Below, in pieces: positions 9,193-18,231 of a stretch of 64,000 nucleotides of DNA. Source of the stretch: Flavobacterium sp. UBA7680 (GTDB taxonomy: Bacteria > Bacteroidota > Bacteroidia > Flavobacteriales > Flavobacteriaceae); NCBI RefSeq assembly GCF_002482975.1, contig NZ_DLHA01000018.1:83539-147538 (forward strand), read 5' to 3'. How positions within the stretch are numbered: position 1 is the stretch's first letter; every line of letters begins with the position of its first letter. The notes under the pieces are model-generated. The model made no database searches and was not told the DNA's origin. It saw only the letters and a list, made by a program, of their open reading frames with translations. The translations under genes were made by a program, and so were the position numbers.

Positions 9193-10704
9193 ATGAATGC
9201 ACTGCAGGAAATATCAAATATGATGAATGATGTCGAAAAAAAGGCATTTATACAGTATCTATCAAAAAAGAATAAGCGCAAAGACACAGTTAATATAGAA
9301 TTATTTAATTCTTTAAAAACTGATGATATAAAATTTAAAAATAATACTTTAGAAAACAAAAAAAGCACCGATGCCTATCATGCTCTTAGAAAAAGACTTT
9401 ATGATAACATGATTAATTTTATGGCTAATCGGAGTTTTGAAAATGATAGTTCAGAAGAAAATACAATACTTCGTTTTATTGTTGTAAGTCGTTTATTTTT
9501 TGAACATAAACTTATAAAAACAGCTTTTAAATGTCTTGCAAAAGCCGAACATATTGCTCTAAGCATTGAACACTTTAGTCTTCTCAATGAAATCTATCTG
9601 ACTCAGATACAATTTGCCCATTTTAATCTGTCAGAACCAATCGAAAAAATAATAGCGAAGTCTAAAGCAAATAAAAAACAGCTCGAATATGAGGAACAGC
9701 TTAATTTAGGTTACGCTGTTTTGCGTCGGGAACTTGCAGCTATTTATCACGAAGGCCGAATAGTAGATTTTCAGGCACTTATAAAAAATACTATTGAAAC
9801 ACATGGAATATCATTAAAACAAGGATTAACTTTTAAATCTTTATATCAAATATTATTTATTGCCAATGAATATGCTTCTATAAACAACAATTACTCGCTT
9901 ATACAGCCTTTTGTTGTTAAAAGCTATAGATTTATCAGCAAAAAAACGGATCTGACCGATAGACATTTATACTATCATATATACATTTTATATTTTATAG
10001 CTAACTTCTATTTTCGTAATGGTCAGTTTACTGAGTCTTTGAATTATCTTAATTTGATGTTTACAGAACTTCAGAAACAATCCGATAAATATTATCACCG
10101 TTTCTGTCTTAGGTATTTTTTATTATTAGCCTTCAATGAAAATTATCTTGGCAATGCTCAAAAAGCAATAGAAATTGCTGAAAAGTCTCTTTCTTCAAAC
10201 AAAAAAACAGATCCTAACGACAGTAACGACATTCGGCTTATGCTTATCGTTTTTTATATACAGCAAAATGCTGGGCGTAATGCCGTAAAAGAAATGGCAA
10301 AATTAAACCATACTGATAGTTGGTACGAAAAGAAAATGGGGATGGACTGGACAATAAAAAAGTGTCTTGTCGAAATCCTTCTGCACGCACAGCAAGAAAA
10401 CATTGAACTGGCTTTATCCCGAATAAAAAGTTTTAAACGACGTTATAAAAAATACCTTTTAACGGTAAATGAAGAACGTGTTGTTCAATATCTTTTGTTT
10501 GTAGAGCAATATGTAATGAAACCTGAAATTATACAAACCAAAAAATTTCAAAAAGCAATAGAAGATTTTATAATTACGGCACAAAACGGACCTAAAGACA
10601 TTGTAATCATGAGTTTTTTATCTTGGTTATTGGCAAAAGTGAGACAAAAATCGATCTATGAAACAACTTTAAATCTCCTGACAATTTACTTTCCCTCTAC
10701 ATAA
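9193..10704 (+). CDS. Helical-repeat (TPR-like) protein, unknown function
   Basis: The 503-aa product has no signal peptide or membrane segment. It appears to be almost entirely alpha-helical, with stretches resembling degenerate TPR helices (for example RYFLLLAFNENYLGNAQKAI and AFKCLAKAEHIALSIEHF). The N-terminal 60 residues are very lysine-rich. Proteins like this usually act as cytosolic scaffolds or regulators, but nothing in the sequence identifies a partner. It stands alone between divergent yiaA and the ThuA gene. The family is not recognised. Confidence 0.75.
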   Translation: MNALQEISNMMNDVEKKAFIQYLSKKNKRKDTVNIELFNSLKTDDIKFKNNTLENKKSTDAYHALRKRLYDNMINFMANRSFENDSSEENTILRFIVVSRLFFEHKLIKTAFKCLAKAEHIALSIEHFSLLNEIYLTQIQFAHFNLSEPIEKIIAKSKANKKQLEYEEQLNLGYAVLRRELAAIYHEGRIVDFQALIKNTIETHGISLKQGLTFKSLYQILFIANEYASINNNYSLIQPFVVKSYRFISKKTDLTDRHLYYHIYILYFIANFYFRNGQFTESLNYLNLMFTELQKQSDKYYHRFCLRYFLLLAFNENYLGNAQKAIEIAEKSLSSNKKTDPNDSNDIRLMLIVFYIQQNAGRNAVKEMAKLNHTDSWYEKKMGMDWTIKKCLVEILLHAQQENIELALSRIKSFKRRYKKYLLTVNEERVVQYLLFVEQYVMKPEIIQTKKFQKAIEDFIITAQNGPKDIVIMSFLSWLLAKVRQKSIYETTLNLLTIYFPST

Positions 10705-10813
10705 GCTTTTAGACAGCGAACTGACAATCTGAAAAAAATCAAAAGCCTTCAACATACGAAATACAACCAGCAAGAATATTTTTTTCTATCTTCCCAAAAT
10801 AAAATTTTCCAAA

Positions 10814-11578
10814 ATGAGCCACCTGTTTTCAATAAAAAAATCATTTTTATTTAGCTTCATTATACTGACAAGCTATTTTCTAGTTTCTTTTCACTTAAAA
10901 AACACAGAACAATCCGTTTCTGGTAAAATCAAAAAAGTGCTGATTTTTTCTAAAACTAACGGCTTCAGACATGAAAGCATTCCTGCCGGAATCGCAGCGA
11001 TAAAAAAACTGGGACAGGAAAATCATTTTATGGTAGATGCTACTGAAGATTCTCTGGCAATTAATTCAAAGAACTTAAAGCAATACCAAGCCGTTATATT
11101 TTTAAGCGCCTCAGGCAAAGTTTTGGGTGAAAATCAAAAATTAGCTTTGCAGAAATTTATTGAAAAAGGAAATGGTTTTGTAGGCATTCATTCGGCTACA
11201 AACTGCGAACCAGACTGGTCTTGGTACACACAAATGATCGGCGGAATTTTTGAAGGGCATCCGGAACCGCAGAATGCTAAATTAATAGTTGTCAATCATG
11301 AACATCCATCTACAAAACATCTTCCGGCAATTTGGGAACGAAAAGATGAATGGTACAATTTCAAATATTTAAATCCAGACGTAAGTGTGCTTATAAAAAT
11401 TGATGAAACATCATATAAAGGCGGTAAACATGGTGATAATCATCCTTTGGCCTGGTATCACAAATATGATGGCGGCAGAGCGTTTTACACTGCTTTAGGA
11501 CACAGCCCTGAAAGTTACAGCGATCCTCTTTTTACACAGCATTTGCTTGGAGGAATCACTTATGCTATGGGCAAATAA
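10814..11578 (+). CDS. ThuA-domain protein
   Basis: This 254-aa protein has an N-terminal hydrophobic signal or anchor (residues about 10-28, FLFSFIILTSYFLVSF) followed by a ThuA/glutamine-amidotransferase-like fold. Signature elements are VLIFSKTNGFRHESIPAG near residue 43, GFVGIHSATN near 121, and the C-terminal GRAFYTALGHSPESY with DPLFTQHLLGGI. ThuA-type domains occur in proteins linked to sugar metabolism; here the protein is likely exported to the periplasm, and its substrate is unknown. A lipoprotein gene follows 27 bp downstream on the same strand, so the two may be co-transcribed. Confidence 0.88.
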   Translation: MSHLFSIKKSFLFSFIILTSYFLVSFHLKNTEQSVSGKIKKVLIFSKTNGFRHESIPAGIAAIKKLGQENHFMVDATEDSLAINSKNLKQYQAVIFLSASGKVLGENQKLALQKFIEKGNGFVGIHSATNCEPDWSWYTQMIGGIFEGHPEPQNAKLIVVNHEHPSTKHLPAIWERKDEWYNFKYLNPDVSVLIKIDETSYKGGKHGDNHPLAWYHKYDGGRAFYTALGHSPESYSDPLFTQHLLGGITYAMGK

Positions 11579-11605
11579 AATTCATTAACCTTTATTTAAA
11601 TAAGT

Positions 11606-12139
11606 ATGAATATCAATCTTAAAATTCCATTTCTCTCTGTCTTTTTAATTTTAACCATTTTAGGCTGTTCTGATAAAAAAACAAAACATATTCCCGAAAA
11701 CCCTTATTTAAAGCAATTAACTGAAAAGCAAATTGGAGATACCAATTACTATATTTCTATTCCAAAAAAATATACCATTAAAGAAAACAGAGGGCCTGAC
11801 TTTTCTGTTTATTATTTCTATCCTACAGACACGACAGCTACAGCAGCTTTTTCAGGCGGTTTCTATTTTGGCAATCATCCAAGTCAGTTTGAATCAGCTA
11901 GTGATAGCTGTAAAACAGAAAAAATAAAGCATAAAATTCTAAACAAAAATACAGACTGGACCGTATATAACTGCAAAGGCAAATATTCTATTCAGTCAAT
12001 TGTTGAAAGCGGAAGCAATGAAGGCTGGAACCAATATATTCACGCTTTTGCCAGTGCAAATTCTGCCGCAGACTTAAAAAAAGTATTTCTCATTTTGGAA
12101 ACTATGAAAAAGAAAGAACCAAGCAAACAACCAAAATAG
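11606..12139 (+). CDS. Small lipoprotein, unknown function
   Basis: This 177-aa protein begins with a lipoprotein signal peptide (FLILTILGCSDKK, acylated Cys near residue 21). The rest is a compact mixed alpha/beta domain with no recognised family. It should be anchored in a membrane facing the periplasm. It follows the ThuA-domain gene by 27 bp, which suggests an envelope-related unit of two genes. Confidence 0.65.
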   Translation: MNINLKIPFLSVFLILTILGCSDKKTKHIPENPYLKQLTEKQIGDTNYYISIPKKYTIKENRGPDFSVYYFYPTDTTATAAFSGGFYFGNHPSQFESASDSCKTEKIKHKILNKNTDWTVYNCKGKYSIQSIVESGSNEGWNQYIHAFASANSAADLKKVFLILETMKKKEPSKQPK

Positions 12140-12241
12140 TTATCAAAAACAAAAAAGTCAGAGATTTTTCAAACTTTTATAATCTCTAAATTACTGGCCT
12201 TTAATACCTTCAAAATAACTAAAAAAGTTTTTTTGAAATCC

Positions 12242-12273
12242 TTTGTTCATTTCAAAAATTAATCACATTTTTG
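12242..12273 (+). promoter_or_regulatory. Bacteroidota-type promoter for tRNA-Glu
   Basis: TTTG at 12242-12245 is followed after 20 bp by CATTTTTG at 12266-12273. This fits the Bacteroidota -33 TTTG / -7 TAnnTTTG consensus with one mismatch (T to C). Transcription would begin about 15 nt before the mature tRNA. Confidence 0.6.
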
Positions 12274-12292
12274 CACCCGCATTAGAAAAACA

Positions 12293-12364
12293 GGTCCGTT
12301 CGTCTATCGGTTAGGACGCCAGGTTTTCATCCTGGTAAGGGGGGTTCGATTCCCCCACGGACTA
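12293..12364 (+). tRNA. tRNA-Glu (anticodon TTC)
   Basis: The cloverleaf is clear. The acceptor stem GGTCCGT pairs with ACGGACT, with a G-U pair at the end. The D-loop contains GGTTAGGAC, and the anticodon stem CCAGG/CCTGG encloses TTTTCAT with anticodon TTC at 12326-12328. The T arm is GGGGG-TTCGATT-CCCCC. CCA is not encoded. It is a single tRNA gene with its own promoter and terminator. Confidence 0.97.
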
Positions 12365-12375
12365 CTTATCAAAAT

Positions 12376-12407
12376 AAAAGCTTCGGAGAAATCTGGAGCT
12401 TTTTTTG
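12376..12407 (+). terminator. Rho-independent terminator after tRNA-Glu
   Basis: The stem AAAAGCTTCGGA / TCTGGAGCTTTT encloses a GAAA tetraloop and runs into a T-tract. The same module, with one base changed, recurs after the DUF4494 gene at 61718-61745. Confidence 0.85.
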
Positions 12408-12481
12408 TTTATGTTTCTTCATTGAGATCAAGAATTGATAAGAATAACCTATAAAATCTAGTTTCTACAAAAACGTAATTA

Positions 12482-13567
12482 CTACTTTATTTTTTGATTT
12501 ATTTCAACCTTAAATTTATTATTTGATAAATCCAGATTAGTAGGTTTATAGTTAGTGTTCGTAATTTTGTCCATTACACTTTGATGAATAAATGTACCTT
12601 CTCTAAATTTTCTTTGCGGCCATAACCTAAAATCAGATTTGATTTGGTGAAACCAACTATTTTTATCAAATCGTGCTCTAGGAATAAAATCAAATATCTT
12701 AAATCCTAATGTGAGAGAGTTGTGTATTGCTGCCATGTGATCGGGTTTTTGGTAGTTAGAGTTTATACCATAAACATAACGACCAACTTTCTTTTTTGAA
12801 ACTATTAAGTCATGATTAGTAGCTTCTCCAAGCATCCATTCCAATGCTAATTTAGATAAGCCTTCAATAGGATAAGAACCTCCTACATCAGAATGTACTC
12901 CTGCAAAAAGAACCTCCTTGCAGTCCTTATGCAATTCCGAAACTTCATAATAATAGTAATGTTTTCTTCTTTCATCTATTGAAATCGCATGTCTTACAGT
13001 TTTGGCAATACCTAAGCTTCTGGAATATGGAAAGTTTTTATAATAACTTATTAATCCTCCTGCTGCTACAACAGTATCCCATATCCCGATGAAATGAATA
13101 TCTACTTTCCTAGAGAACCTGGATCGAAAAGCGTTAGCCATCTCAAACAATTTATCGCCTTTTACATAAATTTCAAGCGCATATCTTAAATGTCCATAGT
13201 TCCCTTTTTCCAGCAGACCAAACATTTCAATAAGTCCACTTAACATTCTTACTGTATAGGCGCCCCTGCTAAATCCGAATAGATAGATTTTATCACCCTC
13301 CTCATAATTATCCATTAAAAAAAGGTACGCGTCTTTTACATTTTCTTCAAGGCTCGAAGCTGATACCATATCTTTTATGACATTCCATTTTCTAAACAAC
13401 CAATTTCTAGTTCCGCTTGGAGCAATTGTTCCTACACCAGGGTGATAATAGGTAACCTGATTTTTATCTTTTGTAAGGCAGCTGTATAAATGGAGTACAT
13501 TTGTATTTTCATTGATGGTTAACTTATTGTCAGTTCCATCGCAACAGATTACTATATTTTTTGGCAT
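12482..13567 (-). CDS. DUF2235 alpha/beta-hydrolase (Tle1-like)
   Basis: This 361-aa protein matches the DUF2235 / T6SS phospholipase Tle1-like family. It starts with NIVICCDGTDN, has the lipase-type nucleophile elbow GFSRGAY with Ser100, an IWDTV Asp region near residue 160, and a VHSDVGGSY His motif near 217. No signal peptide is seen. Known relatives include phospholipases secreted by T6SS, but many DUF2235 proteins are uncharacterised. It is transcribed away from the injection-system cluster that starts 650 bp to its right, so any functional link to that particle is only inference. Confidence 0.88.
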   Translation of the reverse strand: MPKNIVICCDGTDNKLTINENTNVLHLYSCLTKDKNQVTYYHPGVGTIAPSGTRNWLFRKWNVIKDMVSASSLEENVKDAYLFLMDNYEEGDKIYLFGFSRGAYTVRMLSGLIEMFGLLEKGNYGHLRYALEIYVKGDKLFEMANAFRSRFSRKVDIHFIGIWDTVVAAGGLISYYKNFPYSRSLGIAKTVRHAISIDERRKHYYYYEVSELHKDCKEVLFAGVHSDVGGSYPIEGLSKLALEWMLGEATNHDLIVSKKKVGRYVYGINSNYQKPDHMAAIHNSLTLGFKIFDFIPRARFDKNSWFHQIKSDFRLWPQRKFREGTFIHQSVMDKITNTNYKPTNLDLSNNKFKVEINQKIK

Positions 13568-14215
13568 TGAATTTCGTTTTTAAATTAAAACACACGCAAG
13601 CAGTTCTTTATGACTATTGATTTATTATTTCATAGCATACAAATAGTATTGTAGGCAATCCTTTTTCTTTATAACAAAGAGAATCTTAAATTTTATTTAG
13701 AAAACTAAGATTACAATTTTTCCAAATAGATCACATCAAATATAAAAACTACAAAAAGATAAAAATCAAGTAGTTATACCTGATTTTCTTGTTTCATTCA
13801 AAATTACTTTTATATCAAAACTACTTCATTTGATAAGTCAACTTTTTAAAAAATGTCAAAATGTATTATTTGTCGTTTCAACTTCAAGTCTAAAAAATGA
13901 TCCTTTTTAATCTTTTTATCCAGTAATTTTTTAAAGTTTTTTCCTTCAAACCCTTGCTCTTGCTGAGAAATAAAACAAAGGGTCAATTTTACCACAACCA
14001 ACTAATAACCAATATATTAAATAAATAAAAAAAGGGGAAAATTCCCCTTTTTTGGTACACTTACATTTATCTAATTTAGTCAAATATATCAGCCTTGTTT
14101 TCATTACAAGTTTAAAGCACAGTAAGAAGCCCCATTCTATTTACAATCTGCGCCCTGAATCTTATTCCTTTTCAGTAAAATTTCATTTAGTATTTATAAT
14201 AAATTTTATCAAAAG
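13568..14215. other. 648-bp AT-rich intergenic region before the eCIS cluster
   Basis: No convincing gene is seen between the divergent DUF2235 gene and the first eCIS gene. It is very AT-rich and contains one strong hairpin at 14028-14053 (listed separately). It must carry the promoters for both flanking units, but no clear TTTG / TAnnTTTG pair with correct spacing was found for the eCIS operon. Confidence 0.6.
14028..14053. terminator. Palindromic hairpin/terminator upstream of the eCIS cluster
   Basis: A10-bp stem (AAAAAAGGGG / CCCCTTTTTT) encloses AAAATT, giving an intrinsic-terminator shape on both strands. No annotated gene lies upstream of it on the plus strand. It may shield the cluster, end an unseen small transcript, or act as a leader hairpin. 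Confidence 0.6.
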
Positions 14216-14818
14216 ATGATTTTTGAAGTAATACAAATAATTTCAGAACAAGTAAACAACTATCTCGACGAAATTGGGTTAGAGAAATCTGTTGTTCCAG
14301 AAAATATTGCTTTTCTAGAATCTCAAAATGATGATATCACCGATGCATTAAAAAATGCCGTGGCACTTACAGTAATCAACTTAGCCGAAGAAGCTACTTT
14401 AAAAAACTTCCCAAACCATACTATTGAAAATACTAAAACAATTTATAGAAACAGTATCGTCAATTTAAATCTGTATATACTTTTTAGTGCGAATAGAGAT
14501 AAATATATCAACTCACTTAAGGATATTTCGAAAATAATTGAATTTTTTCAAGGGAAAAGACTTTTTACCCAAGCCAATACCATCTTTAACAGAAGCACTA
14601 GTGCCATGAGCAATGTAGACAACTTTAGATTTACGGTTGAACTCTACACTCCCACTTTTGAAGAGTTAAATTATATCTGGGGAACGTTAGGCGGCAAGCA
14701 GCTTCCATCCGCTTTATATAAAGTGAGCATGATACAAATTGAACGCAATATTGTACAAGCAGAAGGACAAGTTATTGGTGAATTTACAGGAACAACCAAA
14801 AGAAAAGAACAATCATGA
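14216..14818 (+). CDS. eCIS DUF4255 (Pvc16-like) cap/terminator protein
   Basis: This 200-aa protein starts with MIFEVIQIISEQVNNYL and contains the ALTVINLAEEATLKN segment of DUF4255 (Pvc16 N-terminal family). In PVC- and AFP-like particles this family caps the distal end of the sheath and tube and limits their length. It is the first gene of the plus-strand cluster, and its stop overlaps the ATG of the next gene (ATGA), indicating translational coupling. Function comes from family knowledge; the order, just before sheath and tube genes, supports it. Confidence 0.88.
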   Translation: MIFEVIQIISEQVNNYLDEIGLEKSVVPENIAFLESQNDDITDALKNAVALTVINLAEEATLKNFPNHTIENTKTIYRNSIVNLNLYILFSANRDKYINSLKDISKIIEFFQGKRLFTQANTIFNRSTSAMSNVDNFRFTVELYTPTFEELNYIWGTLGGKQLPSALYKVSMIQIERNIVQAEGQVIGEFTGTTKRKEQS

Positions 14819-15651
14819 GTTTTGCTGCTACATATCAATTGCTATTTGAAGTAACGCTTCGTCATAATTATTTTTTGAATAATGGAGAAGAAACTTTTGC
14901 AAGTATGGCAAATGCTGATAAAGAAAAAATGCTGCAGCAATTTAATACAGATGCGTTTGCGACAATAATGCCAACTTTAGAAACCAATATTGTACTTAAA
15001 AACTACAAAATGATATTCAAAAAAAGCAAAACAGGTTTCGGAGTATACATTAAAGTGAAAGATGAACTGGATCCATTTATAAAAGTCCCAGTTGATTTAA
15101 ACCTAAAGTTTTTAATTAAAATTAATGATTATCAATTTGAAAATTATACTAATCTTGATTTTGCTCTTACTCAGGCATATCTTTTCAGTAATGTCAAACC
15201 ATTAACTGAACCCGTTTCATTTGAATATCTTCCAAAAATAAATGACAACAAACTTATTTCAAATGCGTATTTAGTATCTGAAGAAACCACTGCCAATTTA
15301 CTTTCAACATTGCAGCCGTCAGAACAACAAAATGTCTTTGGACTTATTTCACTAACCGCTAAGGGCGACAACAGTTCAGGAAACATTATAAATAATTTGG
15401 GAAAAATGATAAGTCCAAATTTTAAAATTCATTTTGATAATCGAAAAACACTTTGGAAATATATCAACCGTAAAGCAGGAACAGAAATTAAAACCAATGC
15501 TGCAAAACCATTAACGCGCTCTGGTTTTGTTGAAATTGATCCGCTTACCGATTTTACGCCTTCACAACCGGCAGAAAGTCAATACCCAAATCCATCTGTA
15601 AAATCAATAACAAAAATCAATAGTGATTACTATTCGGAAATATTTATTTAA
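14815..15651 (+). CDS. Conserved-position eCIS protein, unknown (candidate cap partner)
   Basis: The 278-aa product has no signal peptide and no family I recognise. The first 150 residues look like mixed beta structure, and the C-terminus is Pro/Ser-rich (DPLTDFTPSQPAESQYPNPS). It overlaps the DUF4255 gene by four bases and precedes the sheath gene by 21 bp, so the product is almost certainly made with the particle. Its place next to the cap gene suggests a second cap or cap-adaptor component, as in AlgoCIS-like particles that have more than one cap-end protein, but that is inference from position only. Confidence 0.6.
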   Translation: MSFAATYQLLFEVTLRHNYFLNNGEETFASMANADKEKMLQQFNTDAFATIMPTLETNIVLKNYKMIFKKSKTGFGVYIKVKDELDPFIKVPVDLNLKFLIKINDYQFENYTNLDFALTQAYLFSNVKPLTEPVSFEYLPKINDNKLISNAYLVSEETTANLLSTLQPSEQQNVFGLISLTAKGDNSSGNIINNLGKMISPNFKIHFDNRKTLWKYINRKAGTEIKTNAAKPLTRSGFVEIDPLTDFTPSQPAESQYPNPSVKSITKINSDYYSEIFI

Positions 15652-15672
15652 TAATTAAAAAACAAATCAATT

Positions 15673-17772
15673 ATGGCAACAACTTACAAAACGCCTGGAG
15701 TATATGTTGAGGAAATCGTAAAGTTTCCTCCTTCTGTTGCCCAGGTAGAGACAGCGATTCCTGCTTTTATTGGCTATACTGAAAAAGCCACGAACAAGAT
15801 TAATGGAGATTTGAAATTGAAACCAACAAGAATAACATCTCTTTTAGAATACGAACGCTTTTTTGGCTTTGCTAAACCGGAAACAACAATTAGTGTTACC
15901 ATTAATGATGTTTCAACTGATAATGGAGACACAAGATCTATTGTTGTAGATCAACCAACTTCAAAACAACCTTTTTTGATGTATTATTCATTGCAGTTGT
16001 TTTTTGCAAATGGCGGTGGTCCTTGCTACATTATTTCGGTAGGGCGTTATGGAAATGATTTAGATGAAGCAGACACTCCCGTTACAGCAATCAATAACAG
16101 TACTGCGCTGAATGCCGGATTAGCAGAATTAGAAAAGGTAGACGAACCAACACTAATTCTATTTCCAGATGCTACAAAAGTAAGCGGCATAACGATAACT
16201 GATTTCTACGGATTATACAATAATGCATTAATGCAATGTCAAAATCTTCAGGACAGATTTACCATAATTGATACTTTAAATTATGATGGATCAAGCCCAA
16301 CAGATACTAATATAGATGATTTAAGAGCTAAAATTAGTTCTGAAAAAGACACTATTAAATACGGAGCTGTTTATTATCCTCACCTGGAAACCATACTGGA
16401 TTATGCTTTTGACACCAGTAAAATTATATTAAAACATTACTCTTATACAGCAAAAGCGTATGACCAAATCGCTGCAGGACTGTTAACCATCGAAAATCCA
16501 ACTACAGGGATTGATGCAACTGTAGCTAAATTGATTGACGTTACTACTGTTCCCGGAAATATTTCCGGTCAAATGAGTGATCTGCTTTTACAGATGTACA
16601 GTAATGATGCAACCGGTTTTGATTTAGGCGGAACCTTTGTTAGTAATCCTGCTAAAAAAACAGCTTTCCTGAATAAACTGAATGTTCTGCTCACTTCTTT
16701 AGAAAGTTTATCTCTTTTGAGAAATTCTCTAAACGACGAAGCAAATGCTGCAATCAGCACAATATCTGATGAGGATATGGTTATTGCGAATAGCATCTCA
16801 AGTACTTTGGCTGCATTTAATTTGAACTTTACTGACACAAATAAAATTGACTCTGTATACAAAAACTTAAAAACATTAAAAAAGAAAATACAGGACGAGA
16901 ACGCAACGGCTAAGCTGCTTAAAATTGTATCAACTGATGCTGTAAGCTTTGATAAAGAATTAAAAAAACTTGTAAGCTATACTCCTTTGAATACGCAAAC
17001 TGCAATTACGATAGTTACAAATAATTTTTCTGGTATTAAAGCAACCCTGCTTGCACTTGTAAATGCTATTAAATCTGTTAGTGGAAAAGATGTAAACAAT
17101 GGAGCATTAAACGGAAGAAAATTAAGCACTTTAGAATCTATCGACAATGTGACTTTTAATAAAATCCTTACTGAAATTTACAACCTGCCAATAACACTTC
17201 CTCCAAGCTCTGCTATTGCAGGAGTTTATGCCAGAGTTGACAGAGACAGAGGCGTATGGAAAGCACCTGCAAATGTAAGTCTGAACTATGTAATAAAACC
17301 AACCGTACAAATAACAAATACCATTCAGGACAATTTAAATATTGATACTGTTGCAGGTAAATCTATCAATGCTATCAGAACTTTTACCGGCAAAGGAACC
17401 TTGGTTTGGGGGTCAAGAACCTTAGCCGGTAACGATAGTGAATGGCGTTATGTACCAGTTCGCCGCTTCTTCAATATGGCCGAAGAATCTATTAAAAAAG
17501 CAACCGAACAGTTCGTTTTTGAACCTAACGATGCTAATACCTGGATAAGAGTAAGAGCTATGATTGAGAATTTCTTAATTCTTCAATGGAGAGCCGGAGC
17601 TTTGGCCGGGGCGAAACCAGAACAAGCTTTTTATGTTAGAATTGGACTGGGACAAACCATGTCAGCGATGGATATTTTAGACGGTAAAATGATTATCGAA
17701 ATTGGTCTGGCAGTAGTTCGTCCGGCTGAGTTCATCATTCTTCGTTTCTCTCACAAAATGCAGGAATCTTAA
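15673..17772 (+). CDS. eCIS contractile sheath protein
   Basis: This 699-aa protein has the conserved sheath N-terminus (TYKTPGVYVEEI, then IPAFIGYTEKA) and the C-terminal sheath core (about residues 515-699), including SSAIAGVYARVDRDRGVWKAPAN and the end VVRPAEFIILRFSHKM. These belong to the phage tail sheath / Pvc2-4 family, whose subunits polymerise around the tube and contract to drive it into the target. Only one sheath gene is present, whereas PVC and AFP have three. The protein is long because of a roughly 300-residue middle region (about 180-500) that should be surface-exposed. Two tube genes follow at once. Confidence 0.95.
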   Translation: MATTYKTPGVYVEEIVKFPPSVAQVETAIPAFIGYTEKATNKINGDLKLKPTRITSLLEYERFFGFAKPETTISVTINDVSTDNGDTRSIVVDQPTSKQPFLMYYSLQLFFANGGGPCYIISVGRYGNDLDEADTPVTAINNSTALNAGLAELEKVDEPTLILFPDATKVSGITITDFYGLYNNALMQCQNLQDRFTIIDTLNYDGSSPTDTNIDDLRAKISSEKDTIKYGAVYYPHLETILDYAFDTSKIILKHYSYTAKAYDQIAAGLLTIENPTTGIDATVAKLIDVTTVPGNISGQMSDLLLQMYSNDATGFDLGGTFVSNPAKKTAFLNKLNVLLTSLESLSLLRNSLNDEANAAISTISDEDMVIANSISSTLAAFNLNFTDTNKIDSVYKNLKTLKKKIQDENATAKLLKIVSTDAVSFDKELKKLVSYTPLNTQTAITIVTNNFSGIKATLLALVNAIKSVSGKDVNNGALNGRKLSTLESIDNVTFNKILTEIYNLPITLPPSSAIAGVYARVDRDRGVWKAPANVSLNYVIKPTVQITNTIQDNLNIDTVAGKSINAIRTFTGKGTLVWGSRTLAGNDSEWRYVPVRRFFNMAEESIKKATEQFVFEPNDANTWIRVRAMIENFLILQWRAGALAGAKPEQAFYVRIGLGQTMSAMDILDGKMIIEIGLAVVRPAEFIILRFSHKMQES

Positions 17773-17800
17773 TTAAATCATCTTTAAAAAAATATAGATC

Positions 17801-18229
17801 ATGAGTTATCCATTACCAAAGTTTCATTTCTCAGTTGACTGGGGAGGAACAAAAATAGGGTTTACAGAAGTTTCCGGATTAGATGTAGAAACTGAAGTTA
17901 TTGAGTACCGTCAGGGTGCAAGTCCGGAATACAGCAAAATTAAAATGCCGGGCATGCAGAAGTACTCTAACATTACCATGAAAAGAGGCACTTTTAAAAG
18001 CGACAATGAGTATTATGCCTGGTGGAATACGGTAAAACTAAACACCATCGAAAGAAGGGATATTACCATCAAATTACTTAATGAGGAGCACGAACCAGTG
18101 ATTACCTGGAAAGTAAAAAATGCGTGGCCAACAAAAGTTCAGTCAACTGATTTAAAAGCCGACGGAAACGAAGTAGCTATCGAGTCAATTGAATTGGTTC
18201 ATGAAGGTTTATCTATTCAAAATGACTAG
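17801..18229 (+). CDS. eCIS inner tube protein (first copy)
   Basis: The 142-aa product belongs to the gp19-like/Pvc1-type tail tube family: YPLPKFHFSVDWGGTKIGFTEVSGLDVETEVIEYR is split across the typical N-terminal beta strands, followed by MKRGTF near residue 65, and ending in the family's VAIESIELVHEG. Such proteins stack as hexamers to form the tube inside the sheath. It sits 28 bp after the sheath gene and 2 bp before a second, diverged tube paralogue, which probably forms the baseplate-proximal tube ring. Confidence 0.92.
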   Translation: MSYPLPKFHFSVDWGGTKIGFTEVSGLDVETEVIEYRQGASPEYSKIKMPGMQKYSNITMKRGTFKSDNEYYAWWNTVKLNTIERRDITIKLLNEEHEPVITWKVKNAWPTKVQSTDLKADGNEVAIESIELVHEGLSIQND

Positions 18230-18231
18230 TC

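Noticed and set aside
12161..12188. Weak hairpin (AGAGATT...AATCTCT) after the lipoprotein gene as a terminator
   Set aside because: Short AT-rich stem with a long loop and no T-run; not convincing.
13853..13900. A 15-codon open frame (MSKCIICRF...) in the gap before the eCIS
   Set aside because: Too short, no promoter with correct spacing, no conserved context; chance is the better explanation.
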